Assembly (NCBI GenBank): GCA_965242495.1
Contig: OZ251446.1
Location: forward strand, 124,001 to 188,000
Reading direction: 5' to 3'
DNA length: 64,000 bases
Source of the DNA: CBDESN01 sp965242495
Lineage (GTDB): Bacteria; Pseudomonadota; Alphaproteobacteria; MPNO01
In this document: in pieces, positions 63,197-64,000 of the stretch
Layout of the letters: every line of letters starts with the position of its first letter
How positions within the stretch are numbered: the first letter of the stretch is position 1
The notes under the pieces: model-generated
Database searches by the model: none
What the model was told of the DNA's origin: nothing
Seen by the model: the letters and a program-made list of their open reading frames with translations, nothing else
Program-made: the position numbers and the translations under genes

Positions 63197-64000
63197 ATGG
63201 AGCGGGAGATTCCCTCGTCGCCTCGTGAGGCCGCGCCTCGCGCGGGCGGACGCGCGCGGCGGGGGCGCGCGGCGGCGGGCCGCCTCTGCCTGCTCGCGGG
63301 GCTGGCCGCCTGTCAGGCCGCGCCGGTCGCCGAGCGTCCCGCCCGCGCTCCCGACGAATCGACGCCCGCCGCCGTCGCCGGGCCGTCCGGCGGCGCTCCG
63401 CAAGGGACGGCCCGCGCGGCCGATGCCGGGGCGCGGACCGCCGGCCTTCCCGCGCCGCCCTCCGGCGATGCGAAGGCCGCGCCGGGCGGGGTTACGGTCG
63501 CGTTGCTGGCGCCGCTGTCGGGCGAACACGTCGCCCTCGGCGAGGGTCTGCGGCGCGCCGCTCAGATGGCGCTGTTCGACATCGCCGACGAACGGTTCGT
63601 GCTGCGCTTCTACGACACGATGGGCCGGCCCGACGGCGCGCGGCGCGCCGCGGCCCGGGCAGTCGAAGACGGCGCGCGCCTCATCCTGGGGCCGCTGTTC
63701 CTGGAGTCGGTCCGGGCGGCGAGCCCGGTCGCCCGCGAGGCGGCGGTCGGCGTCATCGCCTTCTCGAACGATCGCGCGGCCGCCGGGCCGGGCGCGTTTC
63801 TGATCGGCCATCTGCCGGGGGACCAGATCGATCGCGTCGTTTCCTTCGCCGCCTCGAAAGGGATCCGCCGCTTTGCCGCGCTCGTTCCCGACAACCGCTT
63901 CGGGGCGCGGATCATCGGGGCTCTGCGCGCCGCGGCGAGGGCGAACCGGGCGGCGGTCGCGCGGGTCGCGACCTATCGGGCGGACGGCAAGAGCATCGAC
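63197..64000 (+). CDS. LpoA/LppC-like penicillin-binding-protein activator lipoprotein, 3' end outside window
   Basis: 268 codons are visible, open to the right edge. A basic N-terminus and hydrophobic core end in a lipobox (LLAGLAAC), then a proline/alanine-rich linker to about residue 95. The domain that follows (VTVALLAPLSGEHVALGEGL, then AQMALFDIA and LILGPLFLESVRAASPVA) is the periplasmic-binding-like fold of the LppC/LpoA family, which in enterics stimulates PBP1A from the outer membrane. In alphaproteobacteria these proteins commonly precede rsmI. Start at ATG 63197; earlier in-frame starts are absent nearby. Confidence 0.8.
   Translation, partial: MEREIPSSPREAAPRAGGRARRGRAAAGRLCLLAGLAACQAAPVAERPARAPDESTPAAVAGPSGGAPQGTARAADAGARTAGLPAPPSGDAKAAPGGVTVALLAPLSGEHVALGEGLRRAAQMALFDIADERFVLRFYDTMGRPDGARRAAARAVEDGARLILGPLFLESVRAASPVAREAAVGVIAFSNDRAAAGPGAFLIGHLPGDQIDRVVSFAASKGIRRFAALVPDNRFGARIIGALRAAARANRAAVARVATYRADGKSID

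Overview
The window is GC-rich chromosomal DNA from an alphaproteobacterium, most likely of the Rhodospirillales type. The evidence is gene order and protein character: an F1-only atpHAGDC operon behind priA, an sdhCDAB-mdh-sucCDAB cluster, rpoH beside rluD and a small DUF6476-like membrane protein, and TTGAC/CTANAT-like promoters. Species cannot be named from the sequence alone.

Layout. 1-3.4 kb: a perfect 417-bp tandem repeat encoding fused RidA-like domains (running off the left edge), two small YciI/muconolactone-isomerase-like proteins, a gamma-class carbonic anhydrase, tRNA-Pro and an ornithine-cyclodeaminase homologue. 3.6-12 kb: an amidohydrolase, a maleate-isomerase-like protein, an AGPS-type FAD oxidase, rpoH, rluD, tRNA-Glu, a GST and an MFS carrier. 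12-17 kb: class I ribonucleotide reductase nrdA and nrdB, split by an AT-richer foreign segment carrying an EcoRV-like restriction-modification system flanked by a 120-bp direct duplication of the nrdA-tail/nrdB-head junction. 17-23.4 kb: M24 peptidase, a second cyclodeaminase-like gene, a Rieske oxygenase, tRNA-Asp and a nitrate/sulfonate-type ABC importer. 23.5-34 kb: the oxidative half of the TCA cycle (sdhCDAB, mdh, sucCD, sucAB), tightly packed; sucB lacks the E3-binding domain and no lpd follows. 34-39 kb: MFS, xerC, fsa-type transaldolase, priA. 39-44.6 kb: atpHAGDC. 44.7-49.6 kb: a ferritin-like protein, a MetE/UROD-like protein, a HAD phosphatase apparently lacking a standard start codon, a TRAP solute-binding protein and a second Rieske oxygenase. 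49.6-57.5 kb: yhaON-type SbcCD-like nuclease/ATPase behind boxCB of aerobic benzoyl-CoA degradation. 57.9-60.8 kb: an 853-aa predicted surface lipoprotein whose leader is occupied by 22 perfect copies of a 13-bp repeat. 61.4-64 kb: an acyl-CoA synthetase and the start of an LpoA/LppC-like lipoprotein running off the right edge.

How it fits together: the core is housekeeping energy metabolism (TCA, F1-ATPase), dNTP synthesis, replication restart and heat-shock control, interspersed with catabolic genes for aromatic or small organic acids (Rieske oxygenases, boxBC, CoA ligase, TRAP and ABC importers). The accessory highlights are the EcoRV-like restriction-modification insertion inside nrdAB, the 13-bp minisatellite in front of the lipoprotein gene and the RidA tandem array. 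All names are from reading the sequence and from memory of families; no database search was run.
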